Assembly (NCBI RefSeq): GCF_022410515.1
Contig: NZ_JACSDI010000002.1
Span: forward strand, 62,001 to 126,000
Origin: Shewanella cutis
GTDB taxonomy: Bacteria; Pseudomonadota; Gammaproteobacteria; Enterobacterales; Shewanellaceae
Reading direction: 5' to 3'
DNA: 64,000 bases
Position numbers and translations under genes: made by a program. Of this stretch, positions 1-9,502 are shown piece after piece. Below the pieces are notes generated by a model. The model searched no databases. It was not told the origin of the DNA and worked only from the letters and a program-made list of their open reading frames with translations. Positions within the stretch are counted from its first letter, which is position 1. Each line of letters begins with the position of its first letter.

Positions 1-1225
1 AGGTTAATACTTCTGTATCTAAACTCACTGTTGGACCATCGACCCAGCGCAGCTCACCATCAAGCAGTTTAGGCTCTTGGGTGTAACGACGTAAACCAAA
101 GCCTGCCACAGTATTAACATCCTCATGCAGCAAACCTGCATCGAGTAATTCCTTGATAAGGAAAGCCATTCCACCCGCAGCGTGGAAATGGTTAATATCA
201 GCATGACCGTTTGGATAAACACGTGCCAGCAAAGGCACCGCATCGGATAATTCCGAAAAGTCATCCCAGTTGACGATAATACCTGCAGCACGGGCCGCCG
301 CCACAATGTGCATGGTTAAGTTTGTTGAACCACCCGTTGCGAGCAGTGCAACAATACCATTCACTATCGATTTTTCGTTAACGACTTCACCAATAGGCGT
401 GTATTGAGTGCCAAGTTCGGTTAAGCGACAAACCTGCTTGGCCGCCATTTTGTTTAAGGCTTCACGCAGTGGATCGTCTGGATTAACAAAAGATGAACCC
501 GGTAATTGCAGCCCCATGACTTCGAGCATCAGTTGGTTCGAGTTAGCGGTACCATAGAAGGTACAAGTACCCGCACTGTGATAAGACTGGGCTTCTGCTT
601 CGAGCAGTTGTGCTCTATCGACCTTACCTTGAGCAAATTGCTGACGAATACGGGCTTTTTCCTTATTAGGAATACCCGACTTCATTGGGCCAGCGGGCAC
701 AAACAGCATAGGTAAATGGCCAAAACTTAAGGCGCCAATCAATAAACCCGGTACAATTTTGTCGCAAATACCGAGCAGTAATGCCCCATCAAACATATTG
801 TGTGATAAGCCAACTGCAGTTGCCATCGCAATCACTTCACGGCTCAGTAAGCTCAACTCCATTCCGGGCTGACCTTGAGTCACACCGTCACACATGGCAG
901 GAACACCACCGGCCACCTGCGCAACACTACCCACTTCCTGACAGGCCTTTTTCAACAAATCAGGATACGTTTCATAGGGTTGATGTGCTGACAACATATC
1001 GTTAAATGCGGTAATAATCCCGATATTAGCCTTCGTCAGTTGACGCAATGCATTTTTGTCATCGGGATGACAAGCCGCAAAACCGTGGGCTAAGTTACCG
1101 CAGCTCAAGGAGCTGCGGTGTACGCCATGGTTGCGAGCATCGTTTAACGCGGCAAGGTACGCTTCACGAGATGCTTTGCTACGGGCAATAATTCTGTCGG
1201 TAACAGATTGAACGACTGAGTGCAT
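1..1225 (-). CDS. edd: Phosphogluconate dehydratase (partial, 3' end outside window)
   Basis: Entner-Doudoroff enzyme that dehydrates 6-phosphogluconate to KDPG in the cytoplasm, using a 4Fe-4S cluster. The reverse strand is open from the ATG at 1225 to the window edge. It gives about 408 residues beginning [13 protein letters not shown] and still in frame at the edge ([10 protein letters not shown]), so roughly the N-terminal two thirds of a ~605-residue enzyme is present. IlvD/Edd family signatures such as [11 protein letters not shown] and [10 protein letters not shown] are visible. An AAGGAG ribosome site lies about 8 nt before the ATG. It is the third gene of a leftward zwf-pgl-edd operon, 12 nt after pgl; eda would be expected next, beyond the window. 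Control by the HexR-like site in front of zwf is inferred. Confidence 0.96.
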   Translation of the reverse strand, partial: MHSVVQSVTDRIIARSKASREAYLAALNDARNHGVHRSSLSCGNLAHGFAACHPDDKNALRQLTKANIGIITAFNDMLSAHQPYETYPDLLKKACQEVGSVAQVAGGVPAMCDGVTQGQPGMELSLLSREVIAMATAVGLSHNMFDGALLLGICDKIVPGLLIGALSFGHLPMLFVPAGPMKSGIPNKEKARIRQQFAQGKVDRAQLLEAEAQSYHSAGTCTFYGTANSNQLMLEVMGLQLPGSSFVNPDDPLREALNKMAAKQVCRLTELGTQYTPIGEVVNEKSIVNGIVALLATGGSTNLTMHIVAAARAAGIIVNWDDFSELSDAVPLLARVYPNGHADINHFHAAGGMAFLIKELLDAGLLHEDVNTVAGFGLRRYTQEPKLLDGELRWVDGPTVSLDTEVLT

Positions 1226-1237
1226 GAGAGTGACTCC

Positions 1238-1939
1238 TTAAGCGCTCCAGAACACGTCAACGGGCGTTTTACGCTGCGCTAATACGGCTCTGATGGGCAT
1301 AGCATTAACATCATCATTTTCTAAGGCTTGACGATATACGGATAATTTCTGTTCCCCGACCAAATGCAGATAAATCTGTCGGCTATTGAGGATCGCATTC
1401 TTAGATAATGTGATCCGTCCATGTGGCGCAGTGGTGGGATTGGTTGCCACACACAAAGCTTGAGTGGTTAACGCATCGTTTAACTCTGTGCAGCAAGGGA
1501 ACCATGAGCAAGTGTGACCATCGTTGCCCATCCCCAGCACCACCACATCGAAGGGACGCGGGAAGTTAGACAAGGACTCGCTGGTCATATCTGCGCCCGC
1601 TTCAGCGGTGGAAAACATATTCTTCAATCCGCGGAACTTGGCATTGGCCGCGCGGTTTTGCAATAAATGCTCGCGCACTAAACGTTCGTTAGAGGCGCTA
1701 TCTTCCACATCAACCCAACGCTCATCGGCAAGCGTAATGTAAACATCACTCCAGTCGATGGATTTCATGCTAAGTAGCTCGAACAGTTTCAACGGCGTTG
1801 AACCACCGGAAACCACTAAACTGGCCTTGCCACGGGCATCAACTGCCTCTTGTAACTGGCTAGCGATCTTATTCGCCAACTGTTGCTCGAGCGCAGCAGG
1901 TGTATCAAAGGATTTAAATACGGTTTCTTTAATCATCAA
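1238..1939 (-). CDS. pgl: 6-phosphogluconolactonase
   Basis: DevB/SOL-type 6-phosphogluconolactonase of 233 residues. It hydrolyses the product of Zwf to 6-phosphogluconate, which Edd then uses. The family's N-terminal LVVSGGSTPLKLF phosphate-binding loop, the TLADERWV segment and the GMGNDGHTCSWFP motif are all visible, and the length is normal. It starts 6 nt after the zwf stop, so co-transcription and probable translational coupling with zwf are expected. Nothing looks broken. Confidence 0.96.
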   Translation of the reverse strand: MMIKETVFKSFDTPAALEQQLANKIASQLQEAVDARGKASLVVSGGSTPLKLFELLSMKSIDWSDVYITLADERWVDVEDSASNERLVREHLLQNRAANAKFRGLKNMFSTAEAGADMTSESLSNFPRPFDVVVLGMGNDGHTCSWFPCCTELNDALTTQALCVATNPTTAPHGRITLSKNAILNSRQIYLHLVGEQKLSVYRQALENDDVNAMPIRAVLAQRKTPVDVFWSA

Positions 1940-1945
1940 AGCCCC

Positions 1946-3418
1946 CTATTCATCCCACGAGCGACCATCTTTGGTGATCAGCGCGACGGAAGCGACGGGA
2001 CCCCAAGTGCCCGCAGGATAAGGTTTCGGTTTTTCATTGCTCTGTTCCCATGCTTGGATGATGCCATCCACCCATGTCCAAGCTTGCTCTACTTCGTCAC
2101 GGCGCACGAATAAAGCTTGATTACCGAGCATAGCTTCAAGCAACAAACGCTCATAGGCATCGGCAATGCGCTCGTTTTTAAAGGTATCCGAGAAACTCAA
2201 GTCGAGTTTGGTGGTCTGTAAACGTTGCTTCTGCTCTAATCCAGGCACCTTGTTCATCATCTGGATCTCAACCCCTTCGTGTGGTTGCAGACGGATGGTT
2301 AACTTGTTAGGTGGCAAGTTACGGTAGCTAGAGCGATACAGGTTGTGCGGTGGGTTTTTAAAATACACCACAATTTCAGAACTCTTAAACGGCATGCGCT
2401 TACCGCTGCGCAGATAGAACGGCACCCCAGCCCAACGCCAGTTATCGATATCGACACGCAGCGCCACAAAGGTTTCTGTGTACGAGTGTACGTTCGCCCC
2501 CTCTTCCTCTAAATAGCCTGGCACCGGACTACCTTTCAGGAAGCCCGCACTGTACTGACCACGGACGGTGTTTTCATACACATTGTCAGCATTAATCGGC
2601 CGCAGCGACTTAAGTACTTTCACCTTTTCATCGCGAATACTGTCGGCATCTAAGTTAACTGGTGGATCCATTGCGACGAGCGTAAGCACCTGTAGCAAGT
2701 GGTTTTGTATCATATCGCGCATTTGACCAGCTTTATCGAAGTAACCCCAACGGCCTTCAATACCAACTTCTTCCGCAACCGTGATCTGGACATGGTCAAT
2801 GGTCCGGTTATCCCATTTAGAAGCAAATAAGGAGTTAGCAAAACGCAGCGCAATCAAGTTTTGAACGGTCTCTTTACCGAGATAATGGTCGATACGGTAG
2901 ACTTGGCTTTCTTTAAAGTAGGCAGAAACTTGATCGTTAATCACACGGGAAGATGCGAGATCAGAACCAATGGGTTTTTCGAGTACTACGCGAGAATCAC
3001 TGTGGATCAGGTTTTGTTCATGTAAACAGCGGCAGATATCACCAAAAATCGATGGTGGGGTGGCAAAGTAACTGACCATGACACGCTCTTCTGGTTTGAG
3101 CAATTCATGGAAGGCACTGTAGCCCGCTGATTCAGTAAAGTTAGTGCCTACATAATAACAACGGGACACGAATCGGTTGAGAGTGTCTTCGCAGAGGGGT
3201 TCTTTGACGAAGGTTTTTAACGCAAGGATGACTAAGTCTCTGTATTCATCCTGACTGAATTCATCTTTTGCGACACCGATCACCTTAGTATCTTTATCGA
3301 GAAGCTCAGCCTTATCTAACTGGTATAAAGAAGGTAATAACTTACGTCTTGCTAAGTCACCTTTAGTACCAAAGAGTACGAAGTCACAAGCTTTGGCGCC
3401 TGATGTTGTTTTGCCCAT
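1946..3418 (-). CDS. zwf: Glucose-6-phosphate 1-dehydrogenase
   Basis: Oxidises glucose-6-phosphate to 6-phosphogluconolactone with NADP+, the entry step to the Entner-Doudoroff and oxidative pentose-phosphate routes. The 490-residue length is standard. An N-terminal dinucleotide fold (LFGTKGDLARRKLLP, residues ~16-30) and the active-site signature RIDHYLGKE are visible. The GTKGDLA loop differs slightly from the common GASGDLA. The start ATG at 3418 has GGAG about 11 nt upstream. It is the first gene of the leftward zwf-pgl-edd operon and diverges from hexR; a HexR-like palindrome lies at 3481-3495. Confidence 0.97.
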   Translation of the reverse strand: MGKTTSGAKACDFVLFGTKGDLARRKLLPSLYQLDKAELLDKDTKVIGVAKDEFSQDEYRDLVILALKTFVKEPLCEDTLNRFVSRCYYVGTNFTESAGYSAFHELLKPEERVMVSYFATPPSIFGDICRCLHEQNLIHSDSRVVLEKPIGSDLASSRVINDQVSAYFKESQVYRIDHYLGKETVQNLIALRFANSLFASKWDNRTIDHVQITVAEEVGIEGRWGYFDKAGQMRDMIQNHLLQVLTLVAMDPPVNLDADSIRDEKVKVLKSLRPINADNVYENTVRGQYSAGFLKGSPVPGYLEEEGANVHSYTETFVALRVDIDNWRWAGVPFYLRSGKRMPFKSSEIVVYFKNPPHNLYRSSYRNLPPNKLTIRLQPHEGVEIQMMNKVPGLEQKQRLQTTKLDLSFSDTFKNERIADAYERLLLEAMLGNQALFVRRDEVEQAWTWVDGIIQAWEQSNEKPKPYPAGTWGPVASVALITKDGRSWDE

Positions 3419-3729
3419 TGCGTTACGCTCTCCTTTGTATGTCGTGTCCCTTCATGCCAATGAAGAAATCCACATTTTGTTGTAATATAACAACAGAATT
3501 TGTTAAATGCATCTATTTTTATCAATATTAACATTCTTGCTAACTAGGCACCTAATGCAGAAATCTGATATGCTTTTTGTGCTTAAATTACTGATGATAG
3601 TAAATTCTTATTTCAAAAATGTACTTAAAACTTACTTAAGCAATGTCGATTAGTGAGATCTTCAAACAGATCAGCAGCACTAAACAAAAATAAATAAAAT
3701 TACATTCTCAATTTAGCGGACGTACGCGT
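3419..3729. other. zwf/hexR divergent intergenic region
   Basis: This 311-bp gap separates two divergent genes and must carry both promoters. It is AT-rich and holds the HexR-like palindrome at 3481-3495. A weaker half-match (AAAATTACA, near 3695) lies before hexR. No small gene was recognised here. Confidence 0.7.
3481..3495. promoter_or_regulatory. Candidate HexR operator in front of zwf
   Basis: TGTAATATAACAACA matches 12 of 15 positions of the published Shewanella HexR consensus TGTAATTWAATTACA (recalled, not searched). It sits 63 bp upstream of the zwf start, beside hexR itself. That position fits autoregulation and control of the zwf operon, but binding is inferred. Confidence 0.55.
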
Positions 3730-4584
3730 ATGAATACCCTAGAAAAGGTTCAAAAAAGCCTCACCCATTTTAGTAAGTCAGAACGCAAGGTTGCAGAGGT
3801 GATCCTAGCCTCTCCGCAAACGGCTATTCACTCCAGCATCGCCACTTTGGCTAAGATGGCTGATGTCAGTGAACCTACTGTGAACCGTTTCTGTCGCCGC
3901 TTAGATACTAAAGGCTTTCCTGATTTTAAGTTACATCTAGCACAAAGTCTCGCAAACGGCACACCTTATGTGAGCCGCCACGTCGAAGAAGATGATTCAC
4001 CAGAGTCATATACCACAAAAATTTTCGAATCCTCAATGGCTTCCTTAGATACAGCGCGTCAAAGTTTAGATGTTGCCGCCATCAATAAAGCCGTGGATAT
4101 TCTGACTCAAGCCAAGACAATTTCCTTTTTTGGCTTAGGCGCATCTGCCTCTGTAGCCCATGACGCGCAGAATAAATTTTTCCGTTTTAATGTGCCTGTC
4201 ATCTGTTTTGACGATGTTCTGATGCAGCGCATGAGCTGTATCAACAGCAATGAAGGCGATGTTGTGGTATTAATTTCCCACACTGGCCGCACTAAGTCTT
4301 TGATTGAAATAGCACGTTTAGCGAGAGAGAACGGCGCGGCGGTGATTGGTATTACGGCCCGTAACTCACCGTTATCGATGGAATGTACACTGCCCGTGAC
4401 GATGGAAGTGCCTGAAGATACCGATATGTATTTACCCATGGCCTCGCGTTTAGCGCAATTGGTGACTATAGATGTATTGGCGACTGGTTTTACGCTACGC
4501 CGCGGCCCGCGTTTCCGTGACAATTTAAAACGTGTAAAAGAAGTGTTGAAAGAGTCTCGTATCAATAAAGATCCGATACTGTAA
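3730..4584 (+). CDS. hexR: HexR, RpiR-family transcriptional regulator of central carbon metabolism
   Basis: 284-residue RpiR-family regulator. An N-terminal helix-turn-helix domain (residues ~1-77, with SIATLAKMADVSEPTVNRFCRRL) precedes a SIS sugar-phosphate-binding domain (~120-260, with ISFFGLGASASVAHDAQNKF and VVLISHTGRTKSLIE). HexR proteins sense KDPG and control glycolytic, gluconeogenic and Entner-Doudoroff genes. The gene lies between zwf, which is divergent, and pykA, which is co-oriented; both carry HexR-like palindromes. A strong terminator follows at 4601-4637, so pykA is probably transcribed separately. Confidence 0.95.
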   Translation: MNTLEKVQKSLTHFSKSERKVAEVILASPQTAIHSSIATLAKMADVSEPTVNRFCRRLDTKGFPDFKLHLAQSLANGTPYVSRHVEEDDSPESYTTKIFESSMASLDTARQSLDVAAINKAVDILTQAKTISFFGLGASASVAHDAQNKFFRFNVPVICFDDVLMQRMSCINSNEGDVVVLISHTGRTKSLIEIARLARENGAAVIGITARNSPLSMECTLPVTMEVPEDTDMYLPMASRLAQLVTIDVLATGFTLRRGPRFRDNLKRVKEVLKESRINKDPIL

Positions 4585-4600
4585 TTCACTTCCTATCTTT

Positions 4601-4637
4601 AAAAAGGCTAGTGCAAATCGACCGTCTAGCCTTTTTT
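4601..4637 (+). terminator. Rho-independent terminator of hexR
   Basis: An 11-bp stem (AAAAAGGCTAG / CTAGCCTTTTT) with a 14-nt loop ends in a run of six T. It lies 16 nt after the hexR stop. Confidence 0.85.
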
Positions 4638-4694
4638 AAAGCAAATTTCAGCGATACCTCACAATTTTGAAACATAACTTTAGATCAATTTGAT

Positions 4695-4709
4695 TGTAAC
4701 TTTACTACA
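4695..4709. promoter_or_regulatory. Candidate HexR operator of pykA
   Basis: TGTAACTTTACTACA matches the HexR consensus TGTAATTWAATTACA at most positions. It lies about 60 bp upstream of pykA, just before a possible -10 element (TAATAT, 4728-4733), so a bound regulator would overlap the -35 region. Assignment rests on motif similarity and on the adjacent hexR gene. Confidence 0.6.
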
Positions 4710-4769
4710 TAATTTGGAATTGCATGCTAATATAGTCACAAGATTTTTTTAACTTTAACGGAGTATCTT

Positions 4770-6209
4770 ATGTTCCGCAGAACCAAAATCGTCACCACAC
4801 TGGGTCCCGCCACTGACCGTGACGATAACTTACGCCGTATTATTGCGGCAGGTGCAAACGTTGTTCGTCTTAACTTCTCCCACGGCTCCCCCGAAGATCA
4901 TCTCAAACGCGCTACTCAAGCTCGCGAAATCGCAAAAGAATTAGGTGTACATGTGGCTATTTTAGGTGACCTACAAGGCCCTAAAATCCGTGTGTCGACC
5001 TTTAAAGACAACAAGAAAGTTCAACTGAAATTAGGCCAAGCCTATATTCTTGACGCTGAACTTGCTAAAGGTGAAGGCGATGAGAATCAAGTCGGTATCG
5101 ACTATAAGCAATTACCTGATGATGTGAATGTTGGCAACATCCTGATGCTCGATGACGGCCGTGTCCAGCTGCGTGTTGAGCGCGTTGAAGGTCGTAAGGT
5201 CCACACCACAGTGACGGTTGCAGGCCCTTTATCAAACAATAAAGGGATTAACAAGCAAGGTGGTGGTCTATCGGCTGCGGCACTAACTGAAAAAGACAAG
5301 GCAGACATTCTCACCGCAGCCATGATCCAAGTGGATTACTTGGCCGTGTCTTTCCCACGCAGTGGTGCAGACCTAGATTATGCGCGTGCTTTAGCACAAC
5401 AGGCTGGCAGTAACGCGCTGATCGTCGCGAAAGTTGAACGTGCAGAAGCGGTTGCCAGTGATGAAGCAATGGATGATGTGATTTTAGCCTCTGACGTTGT
5501 GATGGTTGCCCGTGGAGATTTAGGGGTTGAGATTGGTGATGCTGCACTTGTGGCAGTACAAAAGAAACTCATCGCCCGTTCACGTCAGCTCAATAAAATC
5601 GTCATCACCGCGACCCAAATGATGGAATCGATGATTTCGAGCCCCATGCCAACCCGTGCAGAAGTCATGGACGTGGCAAACGCCGTGCTTGATGGTACAG
5701 ATGCTGTGATGTTATCAGCCGAAACCGCAGCGGGTGACTTCCCTGAAGAAACCGTTAAAGCGATGGCCAATGTGTGTGTTGGTGCAGAATCTCACCCAAG
5801 TGTGAAAGTTTCTAAGCACAGATTAGATGCCCGTTTCACATCGGTTGAAGAAACCATCGCGCTATCGACTATGTATGCGGCAAACCACCTAGAAGGTGTT
5901 AAAGCGATTATCGCTTTAACAGAGTCAGGGGCGACACCTAAACTGATGTCGCGTATCAGTTCATCTTTACCAATCCTTGGCTTATCTCGCCATGACACAA
6001 CACTGGCGAAGATGGCTCTGTACCGTGGTGTACTACCGATTTACTTCGACTCAACGATCTATCCAGCCGATGAGCTTGCGCAAAAAGCATTGGAATCATT
6101 AACCAAAGCGGGTTACTTGCACAGCGGTGACTTAGTGTTAATGACCAAAGGTGATGCAATGGAAACCATCGGTGGCACGAACACTTGTAAAGTGCTGATT
6201 GTCGCTTAA
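4770..6209 (+). CDS. pykA: Pyruvate kinase
   Basis: 479-residue pyruvate kinase that makes pyruvate and ATP from phosphoenolpyruvate and ADP. The N-terminal [13 protein letters not shown] segment, [10 protein letters not shown], the catalytic-lysine motif [10 protein letters not shown] and [13 protein letters not shown] are visible. The C-terminal allosteric domain is present. The product resembles the E. coli PykA isozyme rather than PykF. A GGAGTATCTT ribosome site precedes the ATG. It lies downstream of hexR behind a terminator, with its own HexR-like operator, so HexR control independent of the zwf operon is likely. Confidence 0.96.
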   Translation: MFRRTKIVTTLGPATDRDDNLRRIIAAGANVVRLNFSHGSPEDHLKRATQAREIAKELGVHVAILGDLQGPKIRVSTFKDNKKVQLKLGQAYILDAELAKGEGDENQVGIDYKQLPDDVNVGNILMLDDGRVQLRVERVEGRKVHTTVTVAGPLSNNKGINKQGGGLSAAALTEKDKADILTAAMIQVDYLAVSFPRSGADLDYARALAQQAGSNALIVAKVERAEAVASDEAMDDVILASDVVMVARGDLGVEIGDAALVAVQKKLIARSRQLNKIVITATQMMESMISSPMPTRAEVMDVANAVLDGTDAVMLSAETAAGDFPEETVKAMANVCVGAESHPSVKVSKHRLDARFTSVEETIALSTMYAANHLEGVKAIIALTESGATPKLMSRISSSLPILGLSRHDTTLAKMALYRGVLPIYFDSTIYPADELAQKALESLTKAGYLHSGDLVLMTKGDAMETIGGTNTCKVLIVA

Positions 6210-6271
6210 TAGTCCTTGATGGGCTTTCGCTAGACGAAAAAGTTAGGCTAAAAGTCATTAAGCTTAAAAAC

Positions 6272-6301
6272 AAAAACCACCTCAATTGAGGTGGTTTTTT
6301 T
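6272..6301. terminator. Bidirectional terminator between pykA and fadE
   Basis: A perfect hairpin, AAAACCACCTC AATT GAGGTGGTTTT, with A-rich and T-rich flanks sits between two convergent genes. It can serve both strands. Confidence 0.88.
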
Positions 6302-6350
6302 ATGGCTTATCATTGCTAGAAACTGAGTTAACTCATTTCAACCTATACGA

Positions 6351-8636
6351 TTATAAAGCTTCGAAATCATTCACATTGATGGCGGCTAAACGTAACTTAT
6401 CTGCATGCAATAGTGTTTGATGTTCATCGTTACTAATTGTGCCCTGCTCTAGCGCTTTAGCAAATAGTACCAAGTTTGGTACTTTTGAAGGTAATTCACC
6501 GCTACGCTGTGCTTTTTTAAGCTTTTTGTAAATATCTTTACAGGCATACTGTGCCACAAACGCCTGTTCCACTTCAGCAATACCACCCACATCGCCTTCA
6601 AACTCAGGACAAAGGAAGGTAATACGCTCGCGGGCAGTACTGGGTTTTAACATGCCAGAGACAAGCTCAGTCGCCATTTTATCGCTCGGCGCAGTAAAAT
6701 GATTACCGATGGGGAAAATGAGTGCACGCAATAACCAAGCAACGGGCCGGTTCGGGAAGTTACGGATCACATCCTCTAGTGCTTTCGCCGCTAAATGTAA
6801 GCGATTAGCCATTACATAACGTACCACAGGTAAATCATCCTGTTGGCGACCATTGTCTTCGAACAGTTTTAAGGTTGCTGAGCCTAAATACAGTTGACTC
6901 AATACATCGCCCATCCGTGCTGACAACATTTCCTTACGTTTTAAATCGCCGCCCATAATCAACATTGAAATGTCCGTCATAAAGGCCAGCGCCGAAGACA
7001 AACGCGACATATCTTTGTAGTACTGTTTGGTTTCGCCACTTACGGGTGCGCTACCAAAACGGCTCGCAGTTAGGGCATTAAATAACGCACTAAACGCGTT
7101 ACGCGTTGCATAACCCATATGGCCCATCAACAGCGAGTCAAAACGCGTGAGCGCCTCGTGCTGGTTTTCCATTGCTGCCGCTTCCATTTCGGCCAGTACA
7201 TAAGGATGGCAACGGGTAGCACCTTGACCAAAGATCATCAACGAGCGGGTAAGAATATTCGCGCCTTCTACGGTGATCGAAATTGGATTCGACATATAAG
7301 GATGGCCGAGGTAGTTTTTAGGTCCTAATTGGATCCCCTTACCCGATTGAATATCCATGGCGTCGTTCATCACAGCGCGACCAAGTTCGGTCATATGGAA
7401 CTTCGCGATAGCCGTCACCACTGAGGGTTTGACTTTTAGATCAATGCCCGTTGTGGTTAAACGACGTGCAGCTTCTAACTGGTAAGTATTGGCAATAATG
7501 CGAGCAAGAGCTTCTTGCACCCCTTCAAATTGACCAATTGCCATGCCAAATTGATGGCGTACATAACTGTATGCAGTGGTGGTTTTAGTTGCCATATGGC
7601 CAGAAGCGGTTGCCAGCGCCGGCAGAGAAATACCACGACCCGCTGATAAACATTCAACCAGCATGCGCCAGCCTCTGCCCGCAAACTCTGGACCGCCAAT
7701 GATCCAATCGAGCGGAATAAAGACTTCATCACCCTGAGTCGTACCGTTCATAAAGGCCATGTTAAGTGGATTATGACGGCGACCAATCACCACGCCAGGA
7801 TGATCCGTTGGGATCAACGCGCAGGTAATACCGAGATTCTTTTTCTCACCTAATAAACCGTCAGGATCGCGCATCTGGAACGCTAAACCCAATACCGTTG
7901 CCACGGGAGCTAAGGTGATATAACGCTTATTCCAGGTTAATTTAAGGCCTAAAACTTCTTCGCCGTTAAACTCACCACGGCACACAATGCCCACATCAGG
8001 GATTGCGCCTGCGTCACTACCCGCTTCTGGGCCCGTTAACGCAAAGCAAGGGATCTCATCGCCCTTAGCTAATGCGGGTAGCCAACGTTCTTTTTGCTCT
8101 TCAGTACCATAGTGAGTCAATAGCTCACCTGGACCTAATGAGTTAGGCACCATCACAGTTACCGCCGCACTCACGCTGCGACTGGCTAACTTGCTCACAA
8201 TCGTCGAGTTGGCATAAGCCGAGAACGCTTTACCACCAAATTTTTTCGGAATGATCAGCGCAAAAAAGCCTTCTTTCTTGAAGTAATCCCAGAGCTCTGG
8301 CGGCAAATCTTTACGATTATGGACAATGTCAAAATCGTCGATCATTGTCAGGGCTGTCATGACCTGATTATCAATAAAGTCCTTCTCTTCTGCCGTCAGC
8401 GTTGGCTTGCCGTAGCTGTGCAACGTATTCCAATTCGGATTACCGCGGAATAACTCCCCTTCCCACCATACATCGCCCGCTTCCATCGCTTCGCGCTCGG
8501 TATCGGACAATGGCGGTAATACTTTTTTGAAAAACTGGAAAACAGGTTGGGTAATAAATTGCATTCTGAGGCTTTTTACTGCAAATAGCGCAATAATCGC
8601 AATCAGGGCAATAATTATAATCGTCAACATAATCAA
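6351..8636 (-). CDS. fadE: Acyl-CoA dehydrogenase, FadE type, membrane-anchored
   Basis: 761-residue FAD-dependent acyl-CoA dehydrogenase for the first step of fatty-acid beta-oxidation. An N-terminal hydrophobic helix (residues ~3-20) precedes the acyl-CoA dehydrogenase core (~100-470, with CFALTGPEAGSDAGAIPD and MAFMNGTTQGDEVFIP). A long C-terminal extension of the type found in E. coli FadE (DUF1974) follows. The size is near that of E. coli FadE (814). It starts 6 nt after the stop of the upstream TetR gene, so the two form an operon, and PsrA control through the palindrome at 9303-9321 is inferred. An ATG two codons later (8630) is an equally possible start. Confidence 0.93.
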   Translation of the reverse strand: MIMLTIIIIALIAIIALFAVKSLRMQFITQPVFQFFKKVLPPLSDTEREAMEAGDVWWEGELFRGNPNWNTLHSYGKPTLTAEEKDFIDNQVMTALTMIDDFDIVHNRKDLPPELWDYFKKEGFFALIIPKKFGGKAFSAYANSTIVSKLASRSVSAAVTVMVPNSLGPGELLTHYGTEEQKERWLPALAKGDEIPCFALTGPEAGSDAGAIPDVGIVCRGEFNGEEVLGLKLTWNKRYITLAPVATVLGLAFQMRDPDGLLGEKKNLGITCALIPTDHPGVVIGRRHNPLNMAFMNGTTQGDEVFIPLDWIIGGPEFAGRGWRMLVECLSAGRGISLPALATASGHMATKTTTAYSYVRHQFGMAIGQFEGVQEALARIIANTYQLEAARRLTTTGIDLKVKPSVVTAIAKFHMTELGRAVMNDAMDIQSGKGIQLGPKNYLGHPYMSNPISITVEGANILTRSLMIFGQGATRCHPYVLAEMEAAAMENQHEALTRFDSLLMGHMGYATRNAFSALFNALTASRFGSAPVSGETKQYYKDMSRLSSALAFMTDISMLIMGGDLKRKEMLSARMGDVLSQLYLGSATLKLFEDNGRQQDDLPVVRYVMANRLHLAAKALEDVIRNFPNRPVAWLLRALIFPIGNHFTAPSDKMATELVSGMLKPSTARERITFLCPEFEGDVGGIAEVEQAFVAQYACKDIYKKLKKAQRSGELPSKVPNLVLFAKALEQGTISNDEHQTLLHADKLRLAAINVNDFEAL

Positions 8637-8642
8637 GACCTT

Positions 8643-9284
8643 TTATTTAGAAGCCACGGGAACAGATACGCCCGCAGCCATGTAGGGGATCACTTTGCGG
8701 ATCACGGCTTCAATATCGTTGTGCTCACCAAATTCGGCCGCAGCAATATCGTTTAACGCATCAGCGGATGCCATAGTGAAAACGATTGTGCCGAGGGTGA
8801 AGTGTAAGCGCCAAAACATTTCTGCCTGAGGTATATGGGGAGCACTTGCCGACACCGACTTCACAAAGGTATCTAGATGTTGTCCATAGTGGGTGGTGAT
8901 AAACCAGCGCAGATGCCCTTGGCTTTCGATATAGCCTCGTCCAAGTAGCTGCAGGAAAATCGTGGTCCCTTCAGTCCGCAGGTCATTTAAATCCAATAAC
9001 GGATCGACTAACGCTGAGAAAATTTCCTCTAACGAAGCCTGAGATGGCGCTGTATGTAGACGCTTTATCGCCGTTGATGCAGCGGGCATAAATACATCTA
9101 AATAGCGGGCTAACACTGCACGGATCAACTCTTTTTTAGAGCCAAAGTGATAATTTACCGATGCTAAATTGACCTCTGCCTTGCTGGTAATAAGTCGTAA
9201 TGACGTCTCAGAAAAACCTCTTTCGGCAAAGAGTTTCTCCGCAGCATCAAGTATTCTCGTTTTTGTATCAGATCGACTTGCCAT
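8643..9284 (-). CDS. psrA: PsrA-like TetR-family regulator of fatty-acid degradation
   Basis: TetR-family repressor of 213 residues from the ATG at 9284. The helix-turn-helix domain (TKTRILDAAEKLFAERGF ... VNLASVNYHFGSKKEL) occupies residues ~5-60 and is followed by a helical ligand domain. In Shewanella, PsrA represses fad genes and is released by long-chain acyl ligands; direct linkage to fadE supports that name. The frame stays open to 9362, but the start at 9284 is preferred. AAGG lies about 8 nt upstream of it, and the longer frame would include the palindromic operator at 9303-9321 as coding sequence. Confidence 0.85.
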   Translation of the reverse strand: MASRSDTKTRILDAAEKLFAERGFSETSLRLITSKAEVNLASVNYHFGSKKELIRAVLARYLDVFMPAASTAIKRLHTAPSQASLEEIFSALVDPLLDLNDLRTEGTTIFLQLLGRGYIESQGHLRWFITTHYGQHLDTFVKSVSASAPHIPQAEMFWRLHFTLGTIVFTMASADALNDIAAAEFGEHNDIEAVIRKVIPYMAAGVSVPVASK

Positions 9285-9302
9285 TCCGTGACCTTGAATT
9301 AA

Positions 9303-9321
9303 TTTAAAACACTCGTTTAAA
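9303..9321. promoter_or_regulatory. Candidate PsrA operator (autoregulatory)
   Basis: An imperfect palindrome, TTTAAAACACTCGTTTAAA, lies 19 bp before the preferred psrA start. It has the GTTTAAA half-sites expected of PsrA sites in gammaproteobacteria (recalled). Repression of the psrA-fadE operon is inferred. Confidence 0.5.
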
Positions 9322-9502
9322 TTAAACATTGGTATGGGAGTTGTCAAACGAAAAATGGCCAAATAAGCTGCGTCACAATAACGAGGCTTAACAGTTCACT
9401 CACAGCCGTTGCAATTAATCATGAAAACCCATCAAGTTTTGTGCAAAAAACGATGTGCTTAGGTAGAATGCGCAACACAAAAACAACAAAGGACTGCGAT
9501 AC